Shown here: positions 12,818-58,224 of the stretch, piece by piece
Layout of the letters: each line of letters opens with the position of its first letter
How positions within the stretch are numbered: position 1 is the first letter of the stretch
Origin: Maea johnstoni
Lineage: Eukaryota; Annelida; Polychaeta; Spionida; Magelonidae
NCBI GenBank assembly: GCA_963942565.1
Contig: OZ012693.1
Coordinates: 4,046,880 to 4,110,879 of the forward strand
Direction: 5' to 3'
Length of the DNA stretch: 64,000 nt
The notes under the pieces: generated by a model
What the model was told of the DNA's origin: nothing
The model's input: only the letters and a program-made list of their open reading frames with translations
Databases searched by the model: none
Position numbers and translations under genes: made by a program

Positions 12818-46076
<33,259 letters not shown>

Positions 46077-46099
46077 CTGCGGAAAAGTAGACAGAGACA

Positions 46100-47075
46100 A
46101 AATCTATACAGCAACAAGTTAGACACAACAAGTGGCCATTGATTTATCAATAACTCGGACAAAATGAATATTAATCACAATCAATAAAGGGGCGAATTGA
46201 CAAAATTGATTTCCAGCCGGGCTGATGTCGATTACAATGCTCAGCAAATATCTCGCCCATTCCCGCGGCACAGCAGGTCTCGCCCGCATCAATCACACAA
46301 CCTGCACAGATTTAACACAAAAAATAGGCTTTCTACAATAATTTTCAATAAAAAATAACACCGGTATACGTAACTTCAAATCATGGTGTGCCATCATCTC
46401 GCTCAGGTCAAGCATTTGTGGGTTTCAGATAAGTCAATGGGAAAGTTGATGTGAATTTAACCATAAAAACAATTACAAAAGTTTTAGAGTGATATATTTG
46501 TCATTCATATTTATCTAATACTGCTAAGCTTTTTAAATATTTTAAATAAGATAACAAGAACATAGCAATACAGCTGAAAACACATGGAACAGAGACACTC
46601 ATTATTTATTCATCAAGTGGTTTATATTTCAAGCCAAGCAAAACATTGCAGATGCTCCACTAAAGCCACTGTGAGGAGCTTTTAATGGGTTCTTAAAAGT
46701 ATCTTTGTAATCCCTTCAATAGGAGCAATACATGGTATGTGAATTTTGATATGCCTTAACCCCAAGTTTTGTTTTCAAAAGTTTGAAATAGTTAGGTGGT
46801 GTTACAACTTGGACATAACATTTTCAAATGAAAGCACCATTTTAAACAACATTTTCAGGAAATTCGATTTGCACAATTTTTCAGTTAACAAAAATCATTT
46901 GAAGTAGAAATATTCATCAAAACCCAACTACAATTCTCCTTCAAATGATTAACACTTAATTACCACTTTGTCTCTCTAGTGTCCTATTGTCCAGGTAACG
47001 TTTTAAGGGAACCCAGAGCAAGAATGCTGTTCATTACAAATATACAGAAGAGCAAAGTTAGAGAAATGTGAGGCA
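46100..47075. other. Intron stretch upstream of WDR4 exon 2
   Basis: 46200-46320 is GC/CpG-richer with a short open minus frame (CCAAGMGEIFAEHC), not recognised. 46640-47030 looks like decayed family B repeats. I saw no convincing WDR4 first exon here. Confidence 0.4.
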
Positions 47076-47080
47076 GGGTC

Positions 47081-47102
47081 GGGGGGGGGGGGGGGGGGGG
47101 GG
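47081..47102. repeat. 22-base G homopolymer
   Basis: Uninterrupted G run; read length may be inexact. Confidence 0.95.
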
Positions 47103-47329
47103 ATGGGGAAAGATTGACACACATCCCTTTTCCAAGTAACATGAATATTTGAAGCCCCTGAGGCTTACAATGTTCAGCCTCCACCAGGCTTGAAGTAGAA
47201 GCCTATCAGAATACCTGATGCAGAATGATCATTTACAATAGTTTATAATATATTCATAACAAGGACCCGCAATTTATAGAACTGACATTTCTCGATTCAC
47301 TGAGGAATGTCACTGAAATCCTGAAATAA

Positions 47330-48020
47330 TTCATGAAGTCTTTAGCACCTGTTTAACCCATTAAGAACAATAGAGTATGCTTAACCCACTTACAACAATA
47401 GAATATGATTGTTAGGCCATCCACACCAGAAATCTTCATTAAACCCATTCATACTCACAGATCAGCTACAAAGTATCATCTGGAACTCTGATACTTACGA
47501 AAATCATTTCAAATTTGGATATTTCATAGCTTGTTGTTTAAATTCTGATGAACATTTTTCCTTCCAACTATTTTTGAAATTATGCTTTTATTAAAGAAGT
47601 ATATCTATAAAATAATATTGCTTTTGACCACTACATGGATAAGTGGGTTAATCTATAAATTATACTCAAAAATGTTAACCCATTCACATCTGGAGCAAGA
47701 ACATGATCTGACAAATATGACATTATCTTGATAAGAATTGAACATTTTGATAAATATGTAAACTATATGATATCTTGATAACAATTTAACATTTTGATAA
47801 ATATGTAAACTAAGTCCTCGTTCCTATAGATTTAGATAATTCCACTGCAATTATCTTTTGAATATTACTTATTTGAATAAGTTCAAGGTTTATGACCATG
47901 TGTGCAGTACAGATGCAAATGTGTTTAATGGATGGACAGAAATGTTACTATTCATGGAACAGTATCCATGGAGAGCATGTAAATAACACTACCCAGAGGA
48001 TTTTAGTTTCATGTTTTTTT
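47330..48020. other. Old family B-like repeats
   Basis: AACCCATTCATACTCACAG near 47444, AAGTGGGTTAATC near 47641 and AACCCATTCACATCTGGAG near 47676 mark decayed ends of TTAA-type repeats. No gene. Confidence 0.5.
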
Positions 48021-48023
48021 CTT

Positions 48024-48216
48024 TTAACCCTTCCATTGCTGAGGCTGCTTTCGTCCTAAGCACAAGGACGCAGACTTTTGAAAACCATCTAAACCCTGTC
48101 ATGTTGGTATTCATTGGAAAACTCTCGCTGAGTACTGTCAGATGAGCCAAGGTTTCAGTCATTCTTTTGAATCATTTTATACTGGCCAAATTAGCCCCCA
48201 GCAACAGAAGGGTTAA
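48024..48216 (+). mobile_element. TTAA-type MITE, family A
   Basis: 193 bp with TTAA at both ends, slightly shortened inside. Confidence 0.85.
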
Positions 48217-48614
48217 AAAGTGGGTCCATTTTCAATTTGATTTTCACCTATTAAACTTTAAAGAATTGCTTTTATTTTAATGAGGATTAATGAACTTAAG
48301 GTATGCTGGGGGTTCAGAGATGCATCAAACCCCCTCTGTTTCTGCAGCTGCCATCTTGATGCCTGTACAAATGCTCTATAAATATTTGAATTCATGATTC
48401 ATTCCATCTTCAATGGGACCATTGTTATTCTAATAGTTGTGATGTTGCTTTCATTTGTGATCCACCCTGATAGTGGCCAGACCACATGGTCTGCATTGAC
48501 TGAATGGATCAGCCATCACATATCTAAATATTAGTTAATTAGGGCAGTCAGTTATGTAATGGGGAGTTCTCAAATATACACAATGTAGGACTAAAGCTGG
48601 GATGGTGTGTTTTA

Positions 48615-48666
48615 TTGTAAATGAATAGATCATGGATTGGTCGCCAGAGACCAATTACCATAGGAC
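48615..48666 (-). repeat. Lone inverted piece of the 89-bp satellite
   Basis: CATGGATTGGTCGCCAGAGA, CCAATTACCATAGG is the inverse of the monomer hairpin region of the array 4 kb away. Single copy, no tandem neighbours. Confidence 0.8.
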
Positions 48667-48799
48667 CCCATTATAAAGCCCAGGACAAGCCTAATATCGT
48701 CAAATCTGGTCTCAGTGCGACGTCACTAGGAAACAAAGACCAATGAAGGCTCTTGCATTGTTTACATTATAGAGTAAGTTGCTCAACCAATGGACTTTA

Positions 48800-49535
48800 T
48801 GGACCCTATATCTAGACTAGGCCCTTTGGTCTATGCGGACCTTAAAATCCACCCAAACCAGGACCCAATGATCTATACAGGCAACTCTGCTTAATCTGGA
48901 CTGATGTGGACCCTAAATTTCTGTTCGGATTAGGCAAAATCTGAATTATGCATATAGGAATTATATGTAGAGGAAGGGACTTGGACCTTCCAATCTGTCC
49001 GGTTTAGACAAAAATCCGGATTACACATGTCCAGATTAAGCAGAGTTGACTGTATAGACCTTAAACCTCACCTAAGCCAAAATGCAAGGGTCTATGTGGA
49101 CCCTAAACCTCACCCAGACCAAGACTCCTATGGTCTCTAAGGACCCTGAATCTCAACCATATGAGGAACAATGGTCTATATAGACCCTGAACCTCACCTA
49201 ATGCAGGACCCAATGGTCTGTATGGACCCTAAACCTTGCCCAGACTAAATCCCAAAGATCTATATGGACCCTAAATCTCACCCATATGAGGACCAATGGT
49301 CTATATAGACCCTGAACCTCACCTAATGCAGGACCCAATGGTCTATATGGACCGTAAATCTTACCACGACCAAGACCCAAAGGTCTATATGGACCCTAAA
49401 TCTTACCCTGGCCAGGGCCCAACGGTCTATATGAACCCTAAATCTCGCCCAGCCCAAGACTCGAAGGTCTATATGGAGCCTAAATCGTACCACAACCAAG
49501 ACCCAAGATATAGACCCTAAAGCTCACCCTGGACT
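48800..49535. repeat. Minisatellite, about 45-50-bp unit
   Basis: Units with GGTCTATATGGACCCTAAAC and CTCACCCAGACCAAGACCC, about a dozen copies, interrupted by the Tigger-like MITE at 48878-49052. GGTCTATATGGACC is itself palindromic. Confidence 0.9.
48878..49052. mobile_element. pogo/Tigger-like MITE, 175 bp
   Basis: CAGGCAACTCTGCTTAATC on the left and CAGTCAACTCTGCTTAATC read from the right, flanked by TA (48876-48877, 49053-49054). CAG-TCAACTCTGCTTAAT ends with a TA target fit the pogo/Tigger branch. Inserted into a minisatellite unit. Confidence 0.9.
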
Positions 49536-49771
49536 AGGACTGAAAGTAGCCTATTATAAACCATCCCAGGGGTCCTAGTTCTCTGCTTGACATATAAAAG
49601 CAGCCAAACCACATCCAGTCTAAGACGACAACTGCTTCCCCAACAGTGGATAAGTACATATGATAGCCTGGCCTGGTGAAGATTGCATCTGACACAAAGA
49701 AAACAGGAGTATGGTTATTTAATTAATTCTCCTTTTATTAGTTTTCCAGATGATTAATTTGGTAATTTCTC

Positions 49772-49914
49772 CTATTCCCTACTGGATGCTGCTGGTTCCC
49801 TGTTTCTAAACTCCTCTTCTACAGGAAATGTTGCCGCCTGTTCTGCGAGTCTCGCTATTTCTCGAGCCCGCGCAGCTTTCATCCCGCGCTGGGCTTCCTT
49901 AGAATACTGCGTAT
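49772..49914 (-). CDS. Unrecognised terminal exon with stop
   Basis: A minus-strand open stretch of 143 nt after an acceptor-like GTGTCATCAG, ending in TAG at 49774-49772. It encodes TQYSKEAQRGMKAARAREIA, RLAEQAATFPVEEEFRN and REPAASSRE. Composition (Arg, Ala, Glu; a short helical-looking stretch), codon choice and the GC-rich contrast with the flanks look coding. I do not recognise the family. If it is a 3' exon of another minus-strand gene, its upstream exons should lie to the right. A short ATG-bearing piece at 59615-59624 (ATGGCTGAGG|GTGAGG) would be in phase, but that link is weak. It could also be an alternative exon within the WDR4 locus. Confidence 0.4.
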
Positions 49915-49989
49915 CTGATGACACAAAGATGGAAAAACATCTCTTACATCCAGTCCAAATCATACACTGCCAGATGCATACTCACATCT

Positions 49990-50430
49990 TTAACACATTC
50001 GTGCCTGTGGACAAGTGGTGCCAAAAAGCATCCTGGCTCTTGGTTATATTTTTCGAACCAGAGCATTTTGTAAAAAAAGGAGAAATGTGTATAAGAACCC
50101 TCTCCACAACTCTACTAACAATATTTTGAGAATTTATACTTCATTCCAGAAATATTTGCATAAGTACCACAGGTCAAGATGTAATCAAGGATCATCTTAT
50201 AACACATTCATGCCTGTGGTGTCCAAAAAGAATCCTGATGATTTTGGTTATATTTTTCCCACCAGAGAATTATGTAGAAAATATTTGAAGAAGAAATGTT
50301 TATCAGCACCCTGTCCACAAATCTCCTAGTAATATTTTGAGAATTTATGCTTTATTCACAAGATATTTGCATAAGTATCACAGTTCTAGACGACCCTTGT
50401 CAAGATCTCCAGGCATGATAGCGTTAACCA
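49990..50430. repeat. Two old TTAA-type repeats (family B-like) in tandem
   Basis: TAACACATTCGTGCCTGTGG near 49991 and TAACACATTCATGCCTGTGG near 50200 each begin a unit of about 210-225 bp; the second ends GGCATGATAGCGTTAACC. Confidence 0.65.
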
Positions 50431-50609
50431 AATATCAAGCAAAAAACCCTGCTCTGAACAACATAATTTTAATGAATTAAAAATGTTTTTTTTTCTCAAA
50501 AAATGCTTCAATGAATCATCTCGATATCATGGAAAAAACTATTTTATTTCATAAAAGCCAATCTATGGCATAACATGCAAAAATGCTCAACTAGCCACCC
50601 TGTCTAGGA

Positions 50610-50984
50610 TAACCGATTCATGACTCATAACGGACAAGAAGGCCAGCAAATTTTGGTAATACCTTTTTAAAGGTATCACTTTTTTGGAAATGTTTGAAGG
50701 TAGAAGTATTGATCAAAACTCAATCTACATCTCCACTTTTAATACCATCAAAGTGGATGTCCCCTTACCAGGTTATTTTCAAACGCAAAAACCTTACAAT
50801 TATGCAAATACCTTCCTCACAAACGCAGATTTGTGAAAAAGTTTCAAGGAAATATGTTGATCCAACCCCAACCTACAATCCTCCTTCAAATATTTTTTGA
50901 TTGAATACTTATTTCCCAAGATACTACCAAGAGTATGATTAGTCCTGACGACACTTTATAAGGAGAACTCTAGACAAGAAAGGG
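50610..50984. repeat. Old family B-like repeat
   Basis: GATAACCGATTCATGACTC near 50609 to GACAAGAAAGGGTTAA at 50973-50988, with the CTCCTTCAAATATTTTTTGA string typical of the group. Confidence 0.55.
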
Positions 50985-51462
50985 TTAACCCTTTCAATGC
51001 TGAGGCTACTTTCATCCAAAGCACAAGGATGCAAAGATTTCTGAAAACCATTTAAACCCTGTCATGTTGGTATTCATTGGATAGCTCTCGCTGAGAACTC
51101 TTATATGAGTACCCATGTGCCAGGGTTTTAATGATTTTCCAGGTTATTTGCATCATTTTGTATTGGCCAAATTAGCCACCACCAGCCTATGAGTTAAGGG
51201 AGATGTAGGCATGAGTGGGTTAACCCTTTCAATGCTGGAGTTATTTTTGTCCAAAGCACAAGGATACAAAGATTTTTTAAAACCATCTGAGCCCTATCAT
51301 GTTGGTATTCATTGGATAGCTCTTGCTGAGTACTCTCAGATGAGTACCCATTTGCCAGGGCCGTTTCAGTCATTTTTCCAGGTTTTTTGCATCATTTTGT
51401 ATTGACCAAATTAGCCACCAGAAGCCTATGGGTTAAGGGAGCTGTAGGCATGAGTGGGTTAA
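50985..51462 (+). repeat. Two family A MITEs in a 239-bp tandem duplication
   Basis: MITEs at 50985-51197 and 51220-51436, both TTAA-ended. Each is followed by the same 25-base trailer (GGGAGATGTAGGCATGAGTG, then GGTTAA), so the second is a tandem copy of MITE plus trailer. The trailer itself ends like family B. Confidence 0.85.
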
Positions 51463-51639
51463 GGCACCACTGTGAGTGATCCCCAGGTCTGGATACTAGC
51501 TGTGACATAAGTAAATAACATGCAGTCATGAATAAAGATTCGGAGGTTTGATTCCTATCTGCGCTCTCGCCATTTCAATACCTATACATAAAAATATCTA
51601 ATATTCCCAGTGTCGCCGCTAGTCCATTCTGTTAACTCC

Positions 51640-52085
51640 TTTATGCCCAGAAGTCCCCTTTAACCTATTTATGCTAAAGAGTTCATCCACACATTGGCAA
51701 ATGGATCTATGATACTTTTGACAGTAAGTTAGTAAATAACTATGATTTATCAAAATATTCAAAGGAGAGTTGTTGGTACTGCTCTGATTAATGTTTCTTC
51801 TTATAATCTTTTCCCAAATATGCTTTTGCCGATAACTTATAGATTAAAGTATATAGTCCATATCAATGACAGTCAGATATATGGGTAAATATTAGATAAC
51901 TATGGAAAAATGATTTATTCTAGAAATAACAGAAGAAGATTTGTTGAATGGGTCATGAGCAACAATTCTACTTCAATTTTTTACCAAAAAATACCCAAAT
52001 CAATAAGATAGCATCGATATAGTATAGAAAGTATCAAAATAAGGCATTTTGAGCTCAACAGGCATAATTCATTGGTTAACACTCA
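51640..52085. repeat. Old family B-like repeats, inverted pair
   Basis: TTTAACCTATTTATGCTAAAG near 51659 and GGCATAATTCATTGGTTAAC near 52060 are the ends, with a GGAGAGTTGTTGGTA string inside. Strongly decayed. Confidence 0.45.
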
Positions 52086-52287
52086 CCCAGGACTGAGAGA
52101 TAAAACTTTTTTTAATTTGAAAAACCTACCACTTGTAGGCTTTTTGGTTTTTATTTTCACATAAGCCAGTCAATATAGATAAAATTTAATGGCAGAAACC
52201 AAGCAAAGGATAAACAGTAATATTAAATTGTTTGAAATTTTCAGGAAAAATGTGTGTTTACTAAAAAAGATATGGATGAATGTTATA

Positions 52288-52462
52288 CAGGTGAACTTGG
52301 ATATGACGGACCACTGTACGACAGATTTTTGCATATGACGGACGATATGCTTGGTCCCAGTCCGATGCATATCAAGTATTCGTCATATGTATACGACGGA
52401 TTTTGCATATGACGGACCAATTTTCCTGGTCCCATTAAGTCTGTCATATCCAAGTTCACCTG
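52288..52462. mobile_element. pogo/Tigger-like MITE, 175 bp, near-perfect ends
   Basis: CAGGTGAACTTGGATATGAC at both ends (inverted), flanked by TA (52286-52287, 52463-52464). The interior repeats a block with TTTTGCATATGACGGAC and TGGTCCCA twice. Looks the youngest MITE in the window by end identity. No transposase. Confidence 0.93.
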
Positions 52463-52464
52463 TA

Positions 52465-53150
52465 GTGACAGACAGATTATTCAAACTCTACAAGAGAAAA
52501 TATCTAGGAATAGGGAATGATTATGAAGAATTAAGAGTCATTAAAGAGAAAAAAGTGATTTGATGAAAAAATAGGAACCCCATGAATTCTATCATATCAG
52601 CAGAATTGTCAAAACAGAAAAGATTTCAAAACTGTTCTTAAGCAGCACTTTTTCAGTACTCTTTTAAGAGTCCAACAAAGGAACCATAAAACTAGAATAG
52701 AATATTCAGGTGTTTATATTCAAATTCAAAGCATACAATTTCTTATTTCATACCAATAATAAAACTTGAATTCAGAAATAAGTAGGCAAGACAGATATGG
52801 ATGAACGAAACAAACAAATGGACATTAAATGGCAAAAATATAGTAATGGGTTTAAATTTTAAAACAAAAATAAGAAATCTACTTGAAAAAAGTGACGATT
52901 GATCATTAATGATACAAAGAGAAGTCAGCGAGGATCATCATGTATACTTTCTGAGATACTGATAAGTGTCAGTACTCAATAAAGATATTGATGAATGGTA
53001 TTATAAAGGAGACCAATTCTTAAACAGTAAACTAATTCTGGCTAACAATCCTAAGATATTCATTGTTTTAACAGGAAGACACAGGCACTGGCACACTTCA
53101 ATTTATGCATATTCCAATTTCCAAAGACTTCTAGAACCAAGAATATCTTA
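52465..53150. other. Gene-free stretch
   Basis: AT-rich, no exon, no element ends recognised. Confidence 0.5.
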
Positions 53151-53159
53151 TAATTTCTA

Positions 53160-53790
53160 TGTCTCTGTCACTAGGATAAGTTTAAATTCAATGATTCTAG
53201 ATCAGCACTATTTTATAAACTCAATGTCTCTGCCACTATGATGCGAGTAGATTCAGGACACTTTGAATCTGGATAATCTTATTAATTCTACATCTCTGCC
53301 ACTAGGATGTGTGTAAATTCAGGATACTTTGAATCAGTTTTATCTTATAAATTCTATGTCTCTGCAACTAGGATGTGTGTAAATTCAGGATAATGAATCA
53401 AGACCTTCTTATAAATTCTATGTCTCTGCCACTAGGATGTGTGTGTTCAGGACATAAAAATTCAAGGCTCTCTTATGAAGTCTGTGTCTAAGATACTGTG
53501 TGTTCTACATCTCTGCCACTAGGATGTTGGTAAATTCAAGACTTCTAGAATTTGGAATGTCTTATAAATTGCAGCTCTGCCACAAGGATATGAGCAAATT
53601 CAGGACACTTTGAATTTAGATTATGTTATAAATTCTACATATCTGCTACAGTGCCACTAGGATGTGTGTATATTATAATCTAATAAAGTCTGTGTGTCTG
53701 GTAGTGGGATGTGTGTATAGTTATGGCATAAAAATTCAAGGCCCTCTTATGAAGTGTGTGTGTCTGGTAGTGGGATGAGAGTATATTCAG
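53160..53790. repeat. Minisatellite, about 60-70-bp unit
   Basis: Eight or so units with TCTCTGCCACTAGGATGTGT, AAATTCAGGACACTTTGAAT and CTTATAAATTCTATG. Units at the right end are more diverged (GTGTCTGGTAGTGGGATG). Confidence 0.85.
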
Positions 53791-53799
53791 GACTTGTGC

Positions 53800-54260
53800 G
53801 GAGTCGTGGCTGCTGCGATGAGGAATCCGAGTAGGAATTGGCACGAGTGTGATTTCTCTCTCCCAATCACTGACGGGTTCATTAATCTCTGACGGCCAAT
53901 GGCAAATCACTCCCCGACCATCAATCAAAATTTCTCCCCATTATACCTCTAAGTATATTCCCAAGTACTGAGTGTGCGGCCATAGAAATTGGCGAGTGTA
54001 ATTCAATGGTGTCTGTGCGCGGTTTCCTCGTCGCAATTGTAGAGGACTTGGCATAATGACATATGATAGATGGTGGCGAAGTCCGGGGTGAGATTTTCTT
54101 TCCCCCCATTCCAGAACAAACACTGCTATATTACAATACTACCGTAATATTTCACAGTAATCAGAGCATTTCACGGCTGCTGCTGGGACTGCTGCCGCTG
54201 ATTCCTGATGGGGGATGACCGCTTGCTCGCTTGCTTGCTCGCTATCGCGCGAGCTCCCCC
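53800..54260. other. CpG-richer stretch, possible regulatory patch
   Basis: Several CpG and CCAAT-like sites (CGGCCAATGGCAAATCAC, CTCCCAATCACTGACGGG), no open exon with splice sites. Nothing firmer can be said. Confidence 0.25.
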
Positions 54261-54269
54261 TCCTCTGTC

Positions 54270-54832
<563 letters not shown>

Positions 54833-54839
54833 TCGTGAG

Positions 54840-55860
54840 CCTGCTGCATCATCCTCGCAGACAGCCCATCTATGCTTGACATGAGATGTGCAGGCCACCA
54901 AATCTGCCAGCACATGTTATGTAATAAATAAAGAGGCAGGGACATCGCCTCCCTCTTCTGGCGCATGAATATCTGAGATACAAGCAAACACTTACTATAC
55001 ACAGCACAATCACTCTTACCATAAGTGGTTAACTTTTGTAAACCATACCAGTGTTTACATTAATGTTTAACCTGTCTCACAATTAAACATTGGCACAGTT
55101 TGAGAAGATACAGTCAGTCTGAATTCTGACAATGCAGTTGTTTGAATATTTTATTTAGAATGTTTGGGTAACCAAATTCTTATTACAAAAATGTTTAATT
55201 GTAAATAGATAGCCATGTCTCCAATATTCAACAATAAGAGTTATTCAGTGTGATAGATATAAGGTCTAAAATGTACAAATGATAGAGTACTGATTGCATA
55301 TAGGTAATAGAACAAAAGAACTTCCAGCCAAGGCATTTTTTCCATAGAGAATAAACACCCTAATAGATGATAGCTAGAAGGCCTCATTCAAATAGGTTAG
55401 GCTCCAGCAGGCTCCCTCTAGTGAGGATACTGTGAGTTAATAATTAATCCTCCTCTATTACTGCAGTGGGCTAGGCTCCTATGTCCTGAAAAGTTAGCAT
55501 TCTCCAATGAGTTGACTAATCAGTATAGCATTGTCAAAGGTGTAGTACTAAGGGTGGCCTATAGATGGCACAATGGTCCTCTTATCACTTGTGGCTTGTC
55601 ATATTTATTTCCTTGCACAATCATCTATTGCTAAATACTTAGTGAGAAAATGACCAACTGAACCCAAATAAGAATTCTCCATTAAATACTTTGTGAATTC
55701 ATGCTTAACTCTTGAGTTATATCTAAAATAATCATATAACCAAACTACAATTGTTATCTAAAGGAGAATCCTAGGCATTAATGGGTTAACTATAAACTCT
55801 AGATAGCAACTAGAGTAGCTCCTGGTCCATGAAATAATGATTTCAAACAGTCCTCTTTTT
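54840..55860. other. Gene-free stretch
   Basis: AT-rich unique sequence. 55590-55790 ends GGCATTAATGGGTTAAC like family B. No exon. Confidence 0.5.
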
Positions 55861-55864
55861 TTTG

Positions 55865-56085
55865 CTAACCATGGTTATGGAAGTTATTCCTAGATGGTGC
55901 CAGGGCAGTCACCACATTCAGAAGACAACCGTGAGAAAGTTGCCAGTGACTTGGGGTTAGGCGCTGGTTTTTGCTAGGCACTGTGGTTTGAACTGGTTTC
56001 CTCCACAACTTACAACTGACTAGTCACGATGTATCCCCATGTGGCAGAAAATGAGACAATAAACAAATTTCCAAAATTCCAAATC
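55865..56085 (+). mobile_element. SINE with body and tail
   Basis: Body motifs GTGAGAAAGTTGCCAGTGAC, ACTGGTTTCCTCCACAACTT and tail ATGTGGCAGAAAATGAGACA ending in an AATTTCCAAAATTCC stretch. The head is diverged. The 64-codon minus frame over it is an artefact. Confidence 0.6.
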
Positions 56086-56219
56086 CTTCACATCCCAATG
56101 AAGAAGAAGTGACATTTTGACTACAATGGGATTGTAGTTTTTCTCTGCCCCCTCCCCTCCGTAGAACTGCCCCTGTTAACCTATGGTGATTTTGAGTGCT
56201 GGCAGGCCAGGGTTTCACG

Positions 56220-57290
56220 AGTGTTTTATTATAAGTGGGTCAAGAGCTTGCCGTAATGGGGGACCCGGTCCAGTCAGGGTTAAGCTGCTTACACAAGTAT
56301 TTAACAATTCATAGCGCTACTATACCTAACACACTATGGTGCTCATGCGGCCGCCAAGCCGCACAAATTAATAGCATTAATAATTAGAAGCTGAATTCAT
56401 TTTTGGTTTACGGGGTCACTAAATACAAATATCTATCAGAATGCATCCCAGGAAAGCTGTAAAGATTGTCCGAGTAGATTCTCGTTGAAGGAGCATACCC
56501 TAAACATTTATGGGAGCACTGTCTCTGGCAGTTTCTAAGACTGAAGAAGAAACGCATTCATTTATCACATGCACCCATTCCCACTCAGAGCTGCACAGTG
56601 TTCTGACGTGAATACAAATGTCTTCTAGTCCATTGTGGATTTCAAGAAATATTTGAATGAAAGTTATGTACTCGTTTCTCAGAAACTTCCCTCTAAAATA
56701 AGTTATATGGTACTCTAGACATGCATGGTCGGCTCATAGGGTCAATATGAAGTATGAAAGGGTTAAATATACTAATATACCAGATGACCTCTTCTATGAG
56801 GTCTAAAAATAGCACTTTTCCGTCTAGTCCAGATTAGGAATTAATATCCATTGCCATTTTTCTGCCATAAGCACTAAATAGTTACCAGGCTATTTAAATC
56901 CCTGGCAATGGAAATTAGCCATCCAAAAACGTTTAAAAGGACCTGAAAATGGTAATTCAAACAGATTACAATATCAAATTCAAAATGTTTAAAGAAATGG
57001 TTTGCTCTTGTTGTACAAGTGTACATCAAATATCAGTTGCAAATGCAGAGGGGGTCTGAATGATTTGAACAACCCCCCCCCCCCCCCCCCTCCCATCTAC
57101 AAATCTAACTGCTGATTTTCTTGCTTAAATATTTGCCATTTTGCTAGAATTTTTATTTAACACCAATGAAGCATATCTATCTCTGTTTAAAAGAACCTCC
57201 TACATAGAAACATTGGATTCACCTCTGAATATAGAATCAAAACAGCCAAAAATAAACAATCCTCCAAATTATTTTATTCAAAATTAAGAG
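56220..57290. other. Gene-free stretch with a possible conserved patch
   Basis: 56330-56400 combines GCGGCCGCCAAGCCGC with AATTAATAGCATTAATAATT, a pattern often seen in regulatory elements. A C homopolymer of 18 is at 57073-57090. No exon. Confidence 0.3.
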
Positions 57291-57296
57291 CAATGA

Positions 57297-57345
57297 CAAC
57301 AACAACAACAACAACAACAACATTAACAACAACAACAATAACAAA
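57297..57345. repeat. CAA trinucleotide run
   Basis: ACAACAACAACA with two ATT/AAT interruptions. Confidence 0.9.
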
Positions 57346-57486
57346 ACAGCAGCAATGTGAGTAGTGGCTATGAAAAGCAACCCCTGGCCTATGGCCTGCA
57401 GTACAGCTATAAGCTGTAACTTCCGTTCTGGATGGGGTTTAAACTTATCCCAACAAAGCTACCATAAGAACGGAAACAAAACTGCA

Positions 57487-57606
57487 GTCACTATGGTAAC
57501 AAAACTATTCTCGCCATAGTAACAAAACAAACCTGACCGTTACCACGGCGAAGCAGAAGAAATTGCATGTTGTGAAAAGAGTAGATTTCTGAGTTGCTAT
57601 GGCAAC
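57487..57606. promoter_or_regulatory. Cluster of four RFX X-box motifs
   Basis: Four 14-bp sites in 120 bp: GTCACTATGGTAAC (57487-57500), CTCGCCATAGTAAC (57510-57523), GTTACCACGGCGAA (57539-57552) and GTTGCTATGGCAAC (57593-57606). The first and last fit the X-box rule RYYNYYWTRRNRAC perfectly and are near-palindromes; the middle two are close. A fifth, weaker one is at 57458-57471. RFX factors bind such sites in promoters of cilium genes, usually close to the start. An ETS-like CTTCCG is at 57421. No recognised cilium gene is visible; the unknown exon at 49772-49914 is the nearest candidate. Confidence 0.6.
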
Positions 57607-57649
57607 TACAGGATCAAAATAAAAGGTATGATAACAAAACAATTGTGAA

Positions 57650-58200
57650 ATTACTAGGCAAGTGGCTTAAGCATTTGGCATGGAATTAACCCTGTTACTG
57701 CTGGGAAAGGGTGAATAAATTGCCTTAAATGGCAATAATTTGTACAAATGGCCCCATTATAGGTAAAACTTTGACATTTTAAAATGTAGGTCCACAGTAA
57801 GCATTTGTTATTCAGATGTTGGACATATAATAGTCAGGTCAAATAAGGTCATATTATTTTGGTAATATCTTATCCTAGAAAAAGATCTATTCGAACATAT
57901 CTGAAGGAAAAAATGATTGATAAAATTCAGCCCACAACTGTCGACCTCATTTCCTGGGGCTATTTTTTATTCCCATATTATTTATCCTGATGATAATTTA
58001 AAAGGAACAGAGAACTTAGCCACAAAAGCATAGGCCATAATTTTGCCAATTCACAAGCCTACATCAACTCTTTCAGTAAATATGATTGATATGTCTCAAA
58101 TCGTTAATGATCAAAGTTGGTGATTTCCCCTTTTTACCATTAAAGGCTGGCAGTCCATTACTTGTTAATTGCAGTAGAGGGTTCATTTGTAAAAAATTGT
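57650..58200. other. Gene-free stretch with an old TTAA-type repeat
   Basis: 57690-58030 begins TTAACCCTGTTACTGCTGG and contains a GGAACAGAGAACTTAG-like end. No exon. Confidence 0.45.
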
Positions 58201-58224
58201 TAATTTTCAGCCAAAATTAAATCC

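Noticed and set aside
46200-46335. Cys-containing minus frame (VIDAGETCCAAGMGEIFA)
   Set aside because: It superficially recalls extracellular Cys-rich modules, but it is short, lacks clear splice donors and matches no family as a whole.
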